Part shown: positions 11,107-22,213 of the stretch, one piece after another
Layout of the letters: every line of letters starts with the position of its first letter
Numbering within the stretch: the first letter of the stretch is position 1
Origin: Calamus simplicifolius
Lineage: Eukaryota; Streptophyta; Magnoliopsida; Arecales; Arecaceae
Length of the DNA stretch: 64,000 bases
Reading direction: 5' to 3'
Assembly: GCA_900491605.1 (NCBI GenBank)
Contig: UESW01004626.1
Span: 70,654 to 134,653 of the forward strand
Made by a program: the position numbers and the translations under genes
The notes under the pieces: generated by a model
Database searches by the model: none
What the model was told of the DNA's origin: nothing
The model's input: only the letters and a program-made list of their open reading frames with translations

Positions 11107-12581
11107 TGTTGATGCCGGATCACCAGATTTTTTGTTTAGGGTTTTCAGGATCTCTTTTTTTCAAAGGAAGAAGCCTCCTCTTCCCCCTCCCCTTCCTCTC
11201 TTTTTATCCTTTTTCTTTTGTCCGCTTTATTATTATTATTTTTTTTGTTTTAATTCTGGAGGTCCACGTGTAGGATAAGTGTTCATCTTGCATTACGTGG
11301 TCATTCAGTGATAATACTCAATAAGGATATTAAGAAACTTGCTCATGAAGACATCCTTTTTCATGATGATCTTGATTATCCCAAGGGAATGTCAGGGATA
11401 GTGGAGACGTCAGAGTTAGGGATAAGGGATCTGGCTCTAAAATAGAGGTTCAATGTCTCTTTTAGTGTTTGTCTTATGCGAACCATTTAAGGCGTGATGA
11501 TGTTTAATATTTCTCGATTTCTGTTCCGAATATGACGGCTTATCTCGTTTAATGGTCCTGACATGGGAATTATTCTTAAACCGGGGGATCACCTGAGGCT
11601 GGGGGCCGTCCAGACTCTAGGGGCCGCCTAGGATTGGAGGCCGCCTAGACCCTGGAGGCCGCCCAAGACTGGGGGCCGCCCAGGACTGGGGGCCGTCCGG
11701 ACTCTAGGGGTCGTCTAGGATCGGAGGCCGCCTAGACCCTGGAGGCCGCCCAAGACTGGGGGCTGCCCAGGACTGGGGGCCGTCCAGACGCTAGGGGCCG
11801 CCTAGGACCGGGGGTCGCCTAGACCCTGGAGGCCGCCCAAGACTGGGGGCCGCCCAGGACTGGGGGCCGTCCAGGCTCTAGGGGCCGCCCAGGACCGGAG
11901 GCCGCCTAGACCCTGGAGGCCGCCCAAGACTGGGGCCGCCCAGGACTGGGGGCCGTCCAGACTCTAGGGGCCGCCCAGGACCGGGGGTTGCCTAGACCCT
12001 GGAGGCCACCCAAGACTGGGGGCCGCCCAGGACTGGGGGCCGTCCAGACTCTAGGGGCCGTCTAGGACCGGAGGCCGCCTAGACCCTGGAGGCCGCCCAA
12101 GACTGGGGGGCCCAGGACCGGAGGCCGCCTAGACCCTGGAGGCCGCCCAAGACTGGGGGCCGCCCAGGACTGGGGGCCGTCCAGACTCTAGGGGCCGCCC
12201 AGGACCGGGGGTCGCCTAGACCCTGGAGGCCGCCCAAGACTGGGGGCCGCCCAGGACTGGGGGCCGTCCAGACTCTAGGGGCCGCCCAGGACCGGGGGTC
12301 GCCTAGACCCTGGAGGCCGCCCAGGACTGGGGGCCGCCCAGGACTGGGGGCCGTCCAGACTCTAGGGGCCGCCCAGGACCGGAGGCCGCCTGGATTTTGG
12401 AGGCCGCTCAAGACTGAGGGCCGCCCAGGACTGGGGGCCGTCCAGATGCTAGGGGCCGCCTAGGACCGGGGGCCGCCTAGACCCTGGAGGCCGCCCAAGA
12501 CTGGGGGCCGCCCAGGATTGGGGGCCATCCAGGCTGCCTTTTATTTATTTAGTTTAACTATTTTGTTCATTATCTATATCA
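11107..12581 (-). repeat. Tat-1 LTR, left copy (3' LTR of the element)
   Basis: Begins TGTTGATGCCGGATCACC and ends CTATATCA, 1475 bp. It matches 22214-23811 nearly base for base up to about 11580 and after 12370. The central part is a minisatellite whose copy number differs, explaining the length difference (1475 versus 1598). Confidence 0.93.
11586..12532. repeat. GC-rich LTR minisatellite, ~87-bp unit (left LTR)
   Basis: About eleven units of roughly 87 bp, each built from shorter ~20-bp pieces of the form GGGGGCCGCCCAGGACT, GGAGGCCGCCTAGACCCT and GGGGGCCGTCCAGACTCTA. Units differ by small substitutions and deletions. Open frames running through it (for example 12079-12411 on the minus strand) are products of the repeat and are not genes. 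Confidence 0.93.
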
Positions 12582-12594
12582 TATGCCCCCTCGC
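12582..12594 (-). other. Tat-1 polypurine tract
   Basis: On the minus strand GCGAGGGGGCATA abuts the 3' LTR start. It is the expected primer site for plus-strand DNA synthesis. Confidence 0.7.
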
Positions 12595-12935
12595 CCATCT
12601 TCCTTGTATACGGGTGTGGCACGCACGTGCAAGGGAGAAGGGCGGAAAAATTTGAATTTCGAAAGTTCAGTACGTGATAAGTGTCATTTTGAAAAAAGAG
12701 CAAAAAGAGGGGAGGCGTGCATCTCTAAGAGGATGGCGTCTTTTCGCTTGTCTGGCTACACTGACGGACCATCATGTGTCCTTTCGGTGCCCGAAACGTC
12801 ATGTCTGGCATCCATATATATATTAAAAAGATCATCCCTTTCCTTCAGTTTTCGACTTTGTGTATCTTCCTCCGTTTTTTTATCTTCTCAAGCCCAGGTT
12901 AGTTGGCTTTCTCGTCTTCCTCTTCCTTTTTCTTT

Positions 12936-15178
12936 ATGGATCCTTCCGTAGATAGAAAAGGTAAGGGTCCCATGAAAGAGCCCTCCCGAGAGGAGATTCT
13001 CCGGCCCGTCGACAGGCCTTGGGAGGGGTAATCATCCATGGGGACCAACCCGCTGCCCAATCCCTTCAACCCGTGCCTAGGCCGTTATCTCAGTCTCTTA
13101 GGGTTCCTTGCTCGTCTGCCGGTCATGAGGTAGAGCCTCCTGCGGTTGCCTCTAAACTGGCTAGACCGGCGGACGTTGCTTCCGTCATGTCTTCACAGGA
13201 CCTTAGAAATCTTAGGGTTCAATTTGGAGTTCCTAATGACATTCAGCTTTCTGTCCCTCTTCCAGAGGATAGGGTCACTCGAGGGCAACCAGGTAAGATC
13301 GCTCTATACGAAGAGTTTTTTAAGAGTGGTTTACGATTGCCGTTTCACTCTTTTTTTATAAATTTGTTAAACCGATACCATCTTATCCCTGCACAGCTCA
13401 CTCCCAATTCCATACGTATTGTATTTTCATTTTTAGTTCTCTGCTCTTTTCATGGAGCTTCTGCTAGACTCTCCTTATTTAGGTCCCTGTATAGAATCCG
13501 AAACCCAGTTAGGGATGGGTGGTGGAGTTTTGCCTCAAGACCTAAAAGGGTTCTTAAACTCAACCTTCCATCTAAGATCAAAGGGTGGAAGGCTCGGTTT
13601 TTTTATGCGCATTTGGAGGGGTTAGATGTGGATTGGGGTATTCCAGATACTAGCTCCAACCAGAACGCGAGTATTGAAGAAAGAGATCGCGAGTTATTTG
13701 ATACTTTAATTTCTACAATTATTCCCCCTAGTAGGGAGTTGCTATCGGAGGATAATCTCCATGAGGCTGCGTTCGTGCCGGTGTCGCTGGCTGCAGCGCC
13801 CGGTGAGCTTCGAAGAATTCGTCTTTCTCTTTCTCTTTTTCCTTTTTTAGCTAACCCTATGTTCGTCATTTTGTAGCAATGAAGTTCTCTCGAGATTTCT
13901 TGGTATCAAAGCTTCGAAAGAGAGAGAGAGTGAGCGTGATGCGCCAGCGGGGGGCGAACCTAAAAGATCCCGTCATCTAGGATCAGACAGTCAGGTCCAA
14001 CCTCCAGCGGTTATCCCTGAGGCGACCTTAGTAGAAGATAGTGAAGGGGAAATGAGTCCTCCGACGGGGGTCCCTATAGGAGACCCCGTCGAGAGGGAGC
14101 CTCCAGAGACTATTCCATCTCCCGCCCAGAGCGTTGGGGAGTCTACAAGGGATGTAGAAGCAGCTAAAGCTGACTTGCCAGGTCCTTCGTCATCGACGGA
14201 AGTGGATGTTCCTGTTCCCGCCTCACTAGGCACTTTAAGGACTCCGCCCTCGGCTCCCCAACCACTAGCGAGAATGTTGGATACAAGAGTTGTCTATCAG
14301 AGACAATCCTTAAACTCGCGATCTTGCCCAGATTTCAAGACAAACTGAGGAAGGCAACACAGGCAGAGGCATTCGACACTATGTTCACCGCTGCACTGCA
14401 GGTAAAGTCCGATTTTTGTTCCTTTTCTGATCATTAAACTTGGACACTGACTGAGTGCGTTTTGCAGACGGCTAATGGTCTCTTCGTGTTACGTGAAGAC
14501 TTAGACAGGGCCAAGTCTCGGAATGCTAGCCTAGATAAAGAGTTGGTGGATACGAGGGCCCGAGAATCAAAAGCATTGCATGACCTTCGGGTCATGCGGG
14601 AAGATTATCGGACTTGGAGAGGGAGGGCAGAAAAGGAACTGCAGAGTTTAGATGCCCAGCTGTGTGAGGTCCGGGCAAGGTTGCTGCCAACGGAAGAAAA
14701 GTTAAAAGAAACTTCCCTCAGGCTGGAACACACGGAGAATCGAGCAGATAGCGCGGAGGCCACCGCTCGTGATGCCATGGAGAAACTGGTTTTAGCCGAG
14801 AAGGACACCAAAAATGCTCTCGATAAAGTTGCAGCAGCAATGGTGGAGGCTCAGAAGAAGATGGCTACGATCGAGACCGAAGCTCGGGAAAAGATAGCTG
14901 TGGCTGAGGCCAAAGCTCAAGAAAAGGTGGCCGTAGCTGAAGCTAAAGCCAGGGATGCTATCAAGGAATACAAGGGCTCCCCAGATTTTGAAGCGGAGTT
15001 CCAGGAAGCTGCCCTAGATGCTTTCGTTGAAGGCTTTGAGAAATGCAAGCGGATATTGGCCCGACAGTTCGACTTAAAGGACCTCGAACGTTTTCGACCC
15101 GTGGATGACGAAGGAGTTCCGATATGGAGGTCGAAAACGTGGAGAGTGGAGCAGTGGCAACTAAGACTCTTGCTGTAG
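12936..15178 (+). pseudogene. Tat-1 antisense ORF: plant-mobile-domain-like N-terminus plus coiled coil
   Basis: ATG at 12936 opens a short Lys/Glu-rich start (MDPSVDRKGKGP) that frameshifts near 13020 into a 285-codon frame. That frame has a block LYEEFFKSGLRLPFHSFF and LTPNSIRIVFSFLVLC, which resembles the putative gypsy-type transposon domain (Transposase_28 family). A likely intron lies between the AAAPG codons (donor near 13801) and TTTTGTAG|CAATGAAG (acceptor near 13876). A Pro/Ser/Glu-rich linker follows (13877-14280). A frameshift comes near 14275, then a second intron from GCAG|GTAAAG (14401) to TTTTGCAG (14467). The last exon (14468-15178) encodes a long Glu/Lys/Ala coiled coil. Grande- and Retand-type elements carry such antisense genes; function is unknown. 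This copy has at least two frameshifts. Confidence 0.78.
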
Positions 15179-15574
15179 AAAAGCCTCTTGTCGAGGAGCC
15201 GGCTGTCAGTCCTGATGTAGAGAAAGAGCATTCAAAGAATTGATCAAGGGTGTTGAGCTTTATTTTGATTTTAATTTTAGATTTGGTCCCATTTAAGGAC
15301 CTTTTTGTCGTGAAATCTGTCTGCTGACAAGATTTCACAAAGTTTCGCAGCAGATTAACTTTAAATGAATGGATGTTACTTTTTATTGATTTAGTATCAT
15401 TTAAGATTTCCTTTGCTTAATTCTTGGCTCCTATTCGCGGATCAGGACAATGGCGCTACTCAGTTTAGATGGCTCGCCAGTACTCAATTATCCTCGAGGT
15501 ACAACTCAAAGCTATCCTAACCAAGGATTTATACTTTCTAGGAATGAGTTATACTTGGACCGTAGGGCCATTGA
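15179..15574. other. Tat-1 non-coding stretch after the antisense ORF
   Basis: It contains the end of the antisense gene and an AT-rich stretch, then sequence leading into the tandem array. No recognisable signal. Confidence 0.4.
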
Positions 15575-16662
15575 GTCGTCTAGACCCTAGGGGTGCCTAG
15601 GACCGGAGGCCGCCCAGGTTCTGGAGGCCGCCCAGACTGGGAGCCGTCTGTCTCAGTAGGGCCGTCGAGCCATCCATCTAAGTTCGAGGCCGCTTGAGTC
15701 AAGGACTTGAACCTCCTCAGGGGTGAGTTACACCGGCCTGGGGGTGTCCTTTGGACCGTAGGGCCGTCGAGCCGTCCATCTCAGTTCGAGGCCGCTTGAG
15801 TCAAGGACTTGAACCTCCTCAGGGGTGAGTTACACCGGCCTGGGGGTGTCCTTTGGACCGTAGGGCCGTCGAGCCGTCCATCTCAGTTCGAGGCCGCTTG
15901 AGTCAAGGACTTGAACCTCCTCAGGGGTGAGTTACACCGGCCTGGGGGTGTCCTTTGGACCGTAGGGCCGTCAAGCCAGTTCGAGGCCACTTGAGTCAAG
16001 GACTTGAACCTCCTCAGGGGTGAGTTACGGCCTGGGGGTGTCCATTGGACCGTAGGGCCGTCGAGCCGTCCATCTCAGTTCGAGGCCGCTTGAGTCAAGG
16101 ACTTGAACCTCCTCAGGGGTGAGTTACACCGGCCTGGGGGTGTCCTTGGACCGTAGGGCCGTCGAGCCGTCCATCTCAGTTCGAGGCCGCTTGAGTCAAG
16201 GACTTGAACCTCCTCAGGGGTGAGTTACACCGGCCTGGGGGTGTCCTTTGGACCGTAGGGCCATCGAGCCGTCCATCTCAGTTCGAGGCCGCTTGAGTCA
16301 AGGACTTGAACCTCCTCAGGGGTGAGTTACACCGGCCTGGGGGTGTCCTTTGGACCGTAGGGCCGTCGAGCCGTCCATCTCAGTTCGAGGCCGCTTGAGT
16401 CAAGGACTTGAACCTCCTCAGGGGTGAGTTACACCGGCCTGGGGGTGTCCTTTGGACCGTAGGGCCGTCGAGCCGTCCATCTCAGTTCGAGGCCTTGAGT
16501 CAAGGACTTGAACCTCCTCAGGGGTGAGTTACACCGGCCTGGGGGTGTCCTTGGACCGTAGGGCCGTCGAGCCGTTCGAGGCCGCTTGAGTCAAGGACTT
16601 GAACCTCCTCAGGGGTGAGTTACACCGGCCTGGGGGTGTCCTTTGGACCGTAGGGCCGTCGC
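15575..16662. repeat. 102-bp tandem array between pol and the antisense ORF
   Basis: About ten head-to-tail units of 102 bp (core GTCAAGGACTTGAACCTCCT and GGGGGTGTCCTTTGGACCGT). Several units have small internal deletions, such as 16496 and 16575. The first part (15575-15660) has pieces resembling the LTR minisatellite (GGAGGCCGCCCAG), so the arrays may share an origin. No coding frame is supported. Confidence 0.93.
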
Positions 16663-16728
16663 AAAGATTATCTAAAAATCTGCATTCAAATGTATAGGAT
16701 CATCTAATATTTGAATAAAAACATTACA

Positions 16729-17501
16729 TTACTGGTAATACGGCCGAAGGTTGTCTGCATTCCATGTTCGAGGGATTAGCTGTCCGCTTAAGTCTTCAAG
16801 CCGGTAGGCTCCACGGTGAAGGACTTCTCCTACCCGATAGGGCCCTTCCCAGTTTGGAGACAATTTGCCCCCTTCCGCTGGTTTGGATACCGAAGCTTTT
16901 CTCAGAACTAAATCTCCTTGACGGAAACTCTTCGAGCGGACGCGGGAATTATAGTACCTCGCCACTTGTTGCTGGTATGCCGCCATTTTAATTCGAGCCC
17001 GATCTCTTGCTTCGTCGATGAGGTCAAGATTGGCCCTCAGATTAGGAAGGTTGTCCGCTTCGTTGTAAGTTTCCACTCGGCTACTTGGTAGGCCAATTTC
17101 CACGGGAATAACAGCTTCGGAACCAAAGACCAAATTGAAGGGTGTTCTCCCGTCGGTGTTCTGGGAGTTGTGTGATACGCCCAAAGTACATTCGGGAGCT
17201 CTTCTACCCACCTTCCTTTGGACGTATCTAATCTGGTCCTTAACCCCCGCAATATCATGCGATTTGTAACTTCAGCTTCTCCGTTAGATTGTGGATGGCC
17301 GACGGAGGTGAATCGTTGCACGATACCGAGATCAGTACAGAAAGTCCGAAAGGCGTTGTTGTCAAACTGTCGGCCATTGTCAGTGATAAGGGTGTGTGGA
17401 TGCCGTATCGACAAATAATGGCTTTCCAGAAAAAGGTTTGACCTTGGCTTCAGTGATTTTGGCAAGTGCTTCAGCTTCGACCCATTTAGTAAAATAATCA
17501 A
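16729..17501 (-). pseudogene. Tat-1 integrase, C-terminal part (two frames)
   Basis: 17501 to about 17145 encodes the second half of the DDE core: ITDNGRQFD carries the second Asp, and NGEAEVTNR the Glu. About 17170-16729 continues in another frame with the conserved C-terminal module (TPFNLVFGSEAVIPVEIG, GDLVLRK, NWEGPYRV, WNADNLRPYYQ) and a stop. So one frameshift lies near 17145 and another near 17455 joins it to the upstream frame. Catalytic residues are retained. Integrase inserts the cDNA into the genome. Confidence 0.9.
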
Positions 17502-18336
17502 TGGCCACTAGTAGAAATTTGCGCTGTCCTGTCGCAGGGGGGAAAGGGCCGAGGATATCCATACCCCACTGAGCGAAGGGCCAGGGAGAAGAAAGAGAAT
17601 TTAGCTGAGAAGACGGTTGCCGTTGAATGTTGGCGTACCGTTGGCATGAATCACATCTTTTTACTAATTCTGTTGCATCCTCTTGCATGGTGAGCCAGTA
17701 GTATCCTTGTCGGAGAGCCTTGCGTGCTAAAGATCGCCCTCCAGAATGATTCCCACAGATGCCTTCATGAATTTCCCTAAGGACATAATCTGCATCTACC
17801 GAACTAACACATTTGAGGAGGGGCTGAGAGAAGGATTTTTTATAAAGTTGGCCTTCTAGTAGCACAAATTTGGAAGCCCTCCGTTTAAGCAGCTTAGCTT
17901 CTTCACGATCAACTGGAAGAACGCCGTCTTTTAGATACCGGATATAAGATTCCATCCAGGCTTCTTTTTGGATAATGGGCAGAGCTTCTTCAGTAGCTTC
18001 GATGCTAGGTGTCTCCAGATACTCGATGTAGGTCTTACCCATGGCACTATCCATCGAGGTAGCTAGTCGGGCTAACATGTCGGCCCTAGCATTTTCACCT
18101 CTGGGTATATAACTAATAGCAAAGTGATCCAATAAGGGAATTAATGATCTAACTTTATTCAGATATTGAAACATGATAGGGTCACGAGCCTCATACTTGG
18201 GCGGAAATGAGCTGTGAGTCGGTGAAGACTCGAAGACTTCTGATTCCCATTCCATGTGCTAGTTTGATTCCGGTCAGCAAAGCCTCATATTCAGCTTGAT
18301 TATTGGTGGCTTCAAAGAGGAAACGAAGAGCATATT
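17380..18336 (-). pseudogene. Tat-1 second RNase H domain and integrase N-terminal part
   Basis: Downstream of the main pol frame, after a frame break near 18337, the sequence continues with NNQAEYEALL-like text (about 18290), YEARDP and YIPRGENARADMLARLA. This is the second, Tat-specific RNase H. It is followed by the integrase zinc finger (H-x3-H in EIHEGICGNHS, C-x2-C in CDSCQ) and the first catalytic Asp (WGMDILGPF). The frame ends near 17455 by frameshift before the second Asp. Confidence 0.88.
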
Positions 18337-20568
18337 CTAGTACCGTGCCCTCCGGGCTAGCGAGAATGAGCCAGCTCCGCTACCTTGTGAATTAGAGGCT
18401 CCATCAACATGGAGGACCCATGCTTCATGATCCGTCTTCTCATTATCTGACAGAATTCGGGGAAGTTCTTCTTGAGGCTGTTCAGACCAGGTGCATTCTA
18501 CTAGAAAATCAGCCAAAACCTGAGATTTCAAAGATGCTCTAGGTTGAAATGATAAGTCGAATTCTGCTAACTTGATCGCCCATTTGGCTAACCGGCCAGA
18601 AGTGTCTGGTCGTGATAAAATAGCTCTGAGAGGTTGATCAGTGAGAACGACTATGGGATGGGCTTGGAAGTAGGGTCTGAGTCGGCGAGCAGAAACAAAT
18701 AAAGCGAAGATGACCTTCTCCGTTTTGGAATACCTTTCTTCTGCACCGTGAAGCACCTTGCTGGTATAATATATAGGTCGTTGAACGGCGTGATCGCCGA
18801 TACGCACCAGGACAGAACTAACGGCCTCCGAAGAAGCCGCAAGATATAGAAAGAGCTTTTCCCCTTGCTCCGGTTTGGATAACAGGGGAGGTGTGGACAA
18901 GAACTCCTTAAGCTCTTCAAAAGCTTGTTGACAGTCTTCTGTCCACTCGAAGCCATCTGCCTTACGTAAGACTTTAAAGAAAGGTAAACATCTCTCGGCT
19001 GATCTGGATAAGAATCGGCTTAACGCTGCTATCTTTCCAGTGAGTTGTTGTACTTCTTTCTTACACATAGGCCGTCTCATATTGAGGATGGCTTGAATTT
19101 TCTCTGGGTTTGCCTCAATCCCTCGCCGTGTGACTAAGAAACCCAAGAATTTTCCTGCAGTGACTCCAAATGCACATTTGCGTGGGTTGAGTTTTATTCT
19201 ATGGAGCCGGAGGTTGTGGAAAGTTTCCCGCAAATCAGCGACATGGTCAGTGATGTGGGTGCTTTTTGTCAGCATATCATCTACATATACCTCCATGTTG
19301 CGGCCGAGCTGATCCTTGAAGACTTTGTTCATCAGCCTCTGATATGTAGCTCCTGCATTCTTCAACCCGAAGGGCATTACCTTGTAACAATAAATACCTT
19401 TCTCGGTGATGAAAGAAGTATGCTCTTCATCTGAGAGGTCTAATTTTATCTGATTGTACCCTGAGAAAGCATCCATGAAGCTAAGAAGTTCATAGCCAGC
19501 AGTTGAATCTACTAACTGGTCGATCCGGGGCAGCGGAAAACTGTCTTTAGGACAAGCTTTGTTCAGATCAGTGTAATCAATGCATATTCTCCATCCTCCG
19601 CTGGCTTTCCGGACCATAACTACATTGGCCAACCAATCGGGATATCGGGCTTCTCGGATATGACCGGCCATAAGCAATTTGTCCACCTCTTCGTCAATAG
19701 CCCTCTGCCGCTCAGGAGCAAAGCTTCGTTTCTTCTGGCGAACAGGACGGCAGTTCGGGTTAATATTGAGCTGATGAGTAATCACCTCTGGAGGAATCCC
19801 GATCATATCCGTTACCTTCCAAGCGAAGACATCTGCATTCATTGATAAGAAAGCTAGGAGCTGGTCCCGGACCTCAGGGGAGAGGAGTTCACCAATATGC
19901 ACGATCTTAGTGTGATCATCCCCCAGGGGATAAGGTATTAGAAGTTCCGCTGGTTCTCCTCTCCGCTCAACTTCTCTGGGGTCAAACGACTCGGCGACTG
20001 GAGGAATGTTGGCCATTTGAGGACTAGGAGCTAGATGATAGCAGGGTCTGACCGAATTCACCTCTCCGTGCATTACACCGATTCCTTGCTTGGCGGGGAA
20101 CTGCACCAATAAGCGTTTAGTAGATATGACTGCATCTAACATGTTCAAGCCCGGGCGGCCGAGAATGGCGTTGTAAGCCAGAGGGACCCGAACCACCAGA
20201 AAATCCAGCATGACCGTGCTTTGACACGGCGGCGATCCCGCTGTAGCTGGCAACGTAACCTCGCCCTCCACTCGGATGGAATCTCCGGTGAAGCCAACTA
20301 GAGGAGCGGCTACGGGCCGAAGAGAATCCAGAGAAAGATTCATCCGAAGAAATGCATCATAAGTAAGTACATTAGCGGAGCTCCCACTATCGATTAAGAT
20401 TCTTTTTACAGGATGCCTAGCAATCGTCATTGAGACGACGACGCTATCATCTTTTACAATATTATTGCCCGCTATATCTCCCCCAGAAGGGATTACATCA
20501 TCTAACCCCTCACCCCCTCTCAATCTCTTAGAAGATGAAGTTTCTCCGCGAGAAATCATACCTACCAT
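18337..20568 (-). CDS. Tat-1 pol: protease, reverse transcriptase, RNase H
   Basis: A 743-codon open frame. The aspartic protease motif is ILIDSGSSANVL (residues ~55-67). RT follows with CIDYTDLNKACPKDSFPLP, SFMDAFSGYNQI, MPFGLKNAGATYQRL and an intact YVDDML catalytic box. Then comes RNase H/connection sequence (YYTSKVLHGAE, TDQPLRAILSRPDTSGRLAKW, DFLVEC). It ends with the start of the second RNase H (LHVDGASNSQG) before the frame is lost. The frame start overlaps the gag end in a different frame, so gag and pol are separated by a frame change. The three domains copy element RNA into DNA in the virus-like particle. Confidence 0.93.
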   Translation of the reverse strand: MVGMISRGETSSSKRLRGGEGLDDVIPSGGDIAGNNIVKDDSVVVSMTIARHPVKRILIDSGSSANVLTYDAFLRMNLSLDSLRPVAAPLVGFTGDSIRVEGEVTLPATAGSPPCQSTVMLDFLVVRVPLAYNAILGRPGLNMLDAVISTKRLLVQFPAKQGIGVMHGEVNSVRPCYHLAPSPQMANIPPVAESFDPREVERRGEPAELLIPYPLGDDHTKIVHIGELLSPEVRDQLLAFLSMNADVFAWKVTDMIGIPPEVITHQLNINPNCRPVRQKKRSFAPERQRAIDEEVDKLLMAGHIREARYPDWLANVVMVRKASGGWRICIDYTDLNKACPKDSFPLPRIDQLVDSTAGYELLSFMDAFSGYNQIKLDLSDEEHTSFITEKGIYCYKVMPFGLKNAGATYQRLMNKVFKDQLGRNMEVYVDDMLTKSTHITDHVADLRETFHNLRLHRIKLNPRKCAFGVTAGKFLGFLVTRRGIEANPEKIQAILNMRRPMCKKEVQQLTGKIAALSRFLSRSAERCLPFFKVLRKADGFEWTEDCQQAFEELKEFLSTPPLLSKPEQGEKLFLYLAASSEAVSSVLVRIGDHAVQRPIYYTSKVLHGAEERYSKTEKVIFALFVSARRLRPYFQAHPIVVLTDQPLRAILSRPDTSGRLAKWAIKLAEFDLSFQPRASLKSQVLADFLVECTWSEQPQEELPRILSDNEKTDHEAWVLHVDGASNSQGSGAGSFSLARRARY

Positions 20569-22146
20569 CCTCTCCGTTGGGGGATTATCGATGCTGGCCT
20601 GAACGGGAGGAGGCCCATCAAAGCTGGTACAGGAGGAGCTTCTTTCTTCTGGATGTATTGCCCAAGGTATCCTTTCTGAATTAGCTCTTCAATGGCCTGC
20701 TTCAAGTTCCGACATTCTTCAGTGTCATGGCCATAATCCCTATGGAAACGGCAATAGCGGCTTCTATCGCGGGCAGTGCCCTTCTTCAATGGAGGCGGAC
20801 GCCGTAAATAGGGCTCGTTTTCGATTTCCATAAGGATATGAGTTCGAGGTGCTAAGAGGGGTGTAAGATGGTCCTCCCTGGGAGCTTGATTCTTGCGGCG
20901 ATCAGTTGGTCGGCGCAAAGGTTCTGGCTTCTTGGAAGGAGGTTCGTCCAACTCCGGTCGAGTAGATCTCTTGCTAGTTCTTCCTTGTGTACCTCTCCTG
21001 GATGAGTCAGCTTCGTCGGCGCGGATGTACTTCTGCGCTCGACTTAGGAGATCAGCATAAGAAGAAGGAGGTCTTTTGTCTAAAGAGTAAGTAAAACGAG
21101 AGGGTCGGAGCCCCCGTTTTAGAGCCAAAGTGGCTATAGCATCTTCAAGATGATAGACTTCTAGGGCCGCTACTTTGAAGCGGGTTATAAAATCTTTTAA
21201 AGATTCTCCCTCCTGCTGCTGCACGGAGAATAAACTGTCTGCTACTCGCGGAATTTTTCGACAAGCGTCGAAATGAGCCAGAAAAGATCTCTCCAATTGC
21301 CGGAAAGAGTCAATACTGCGTGAGGGCAGACGAGAATACCAGACCGGGCCGCCTTTCGAAGGGTGGCCGGAAAGGCCACACATAAAAGAGCATCCGGCGC
21401 CCCCTGGACTTGCATGATGGCCTTATAGCTCTCCAAATGATCTAGGGGATCGGTGGTGCCATCATAAGGGTCCAGCTGAGGAAATCGGAACCTCCTTGGA
21501 ATGGGTTCCTCCATAATCCGTCGAGTGAGAGGGGGGCGAGTATCATAGTCCGACCCCGGCTGATTATTGATTCTTTGACTGAGCTCCTCTAACCTGCGAT
21601 CTTGCTCTTCCAGACGCTTTTGCATTCTGTCAGCTATACGTCCTCCTGTTGGTTCAGGAGAACTGGAAGGAGACTGGCGGCGCCACCGACGATGATCCGC
21701 ATATGGCTCCTTCCCCCGTCGTCGCCCAGCAGGTGGGCTGCTAGGGGAACAGGAGACAGAACGTGAACCATCCTCAGAGCCTTCAGAGCATCGCCTTCCA
21801 AGAGAATAAGAGTGAAGAGGCTTTGCCGGAGGAGATCTTCTTCGAGCCGATTGTCGGCTAACAGGAGTAGCTGACCTAGGTAACAGAGGTGGCTCAGGCC
21901 GCAGGTGGGCTCCTCGAGAGTGATGCTCTTGCATCTGTCGAACTATCCCGACGAGAGTTTGAACTTGTTGGGTGAGGACCGATAATGGATCCTGAGGAAT
22001 AGCCGGACCGGTGATGGTGGGGAAAGAACCGGAGAGCTTGGTTTCGCCGGCTGAGAAGGGCTAAGGGCTGCGAAATCATGGTTAGGAGGCGAAAGATGCC
22101 CCCCAGACCAATCAACGGGGTCTTCTTCTAGAGATCTGGAACTCAT
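20562..22146 (-). pseudogene. Tat-1 gag (three frame segments)
   Basis: A plausible start is MSSRSLEEDPVDW at 22146. The frame shifts near 21945 into 21934-21242 (Arg/Ser/Pro-rich linker, then FPQLDPYDGTTDPLDHLESYK, the retrotransposon gag domain). It shifts again near 21370 into 21383-20562 (WYSRLPSRSIDSFRQLERSFL, ALKRGLRPSRFTYSLDKRPPSSY, and a zinc-knuckle-like CRFHRDYGHDTEEC). Gag forms the particle that packages element RNA. Two frameshifts make this copy non-functional. Confidence 0.88.
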
Positions 22147-22191
22147 GTTCGTGGAATCGTAGAACAGGTATGCCTCACCGCTCTGACGATG

Positions 22192-22213
22192 CCCCCTACC
22201 TGGCGCGCCAATC
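22192..22213 (-). other. Tat-1 primer-binding site
   Basis: On the minus strand, GAT plus TGGCGCGCCAGGTAGGGGG follows the end of the 5' LTR. The TGG start fits pairing with a tRNA CCA end. The same arrangement (GATTGGCG..CCAGG) follows the Tat-2 LTR, supporting both calls. The tRNA identity is not determined. Confidence 0.8.

Noticed and set aside
12079..12411. 110-codon Pro/Gly/Trp-rich open frame in the Tat-1 LTR (and similar ones at 22910-23122 and 23384-23671)
   Set aside because: Produced by the 87-bp minisatellite, which has no stop in that frame; not a gene.
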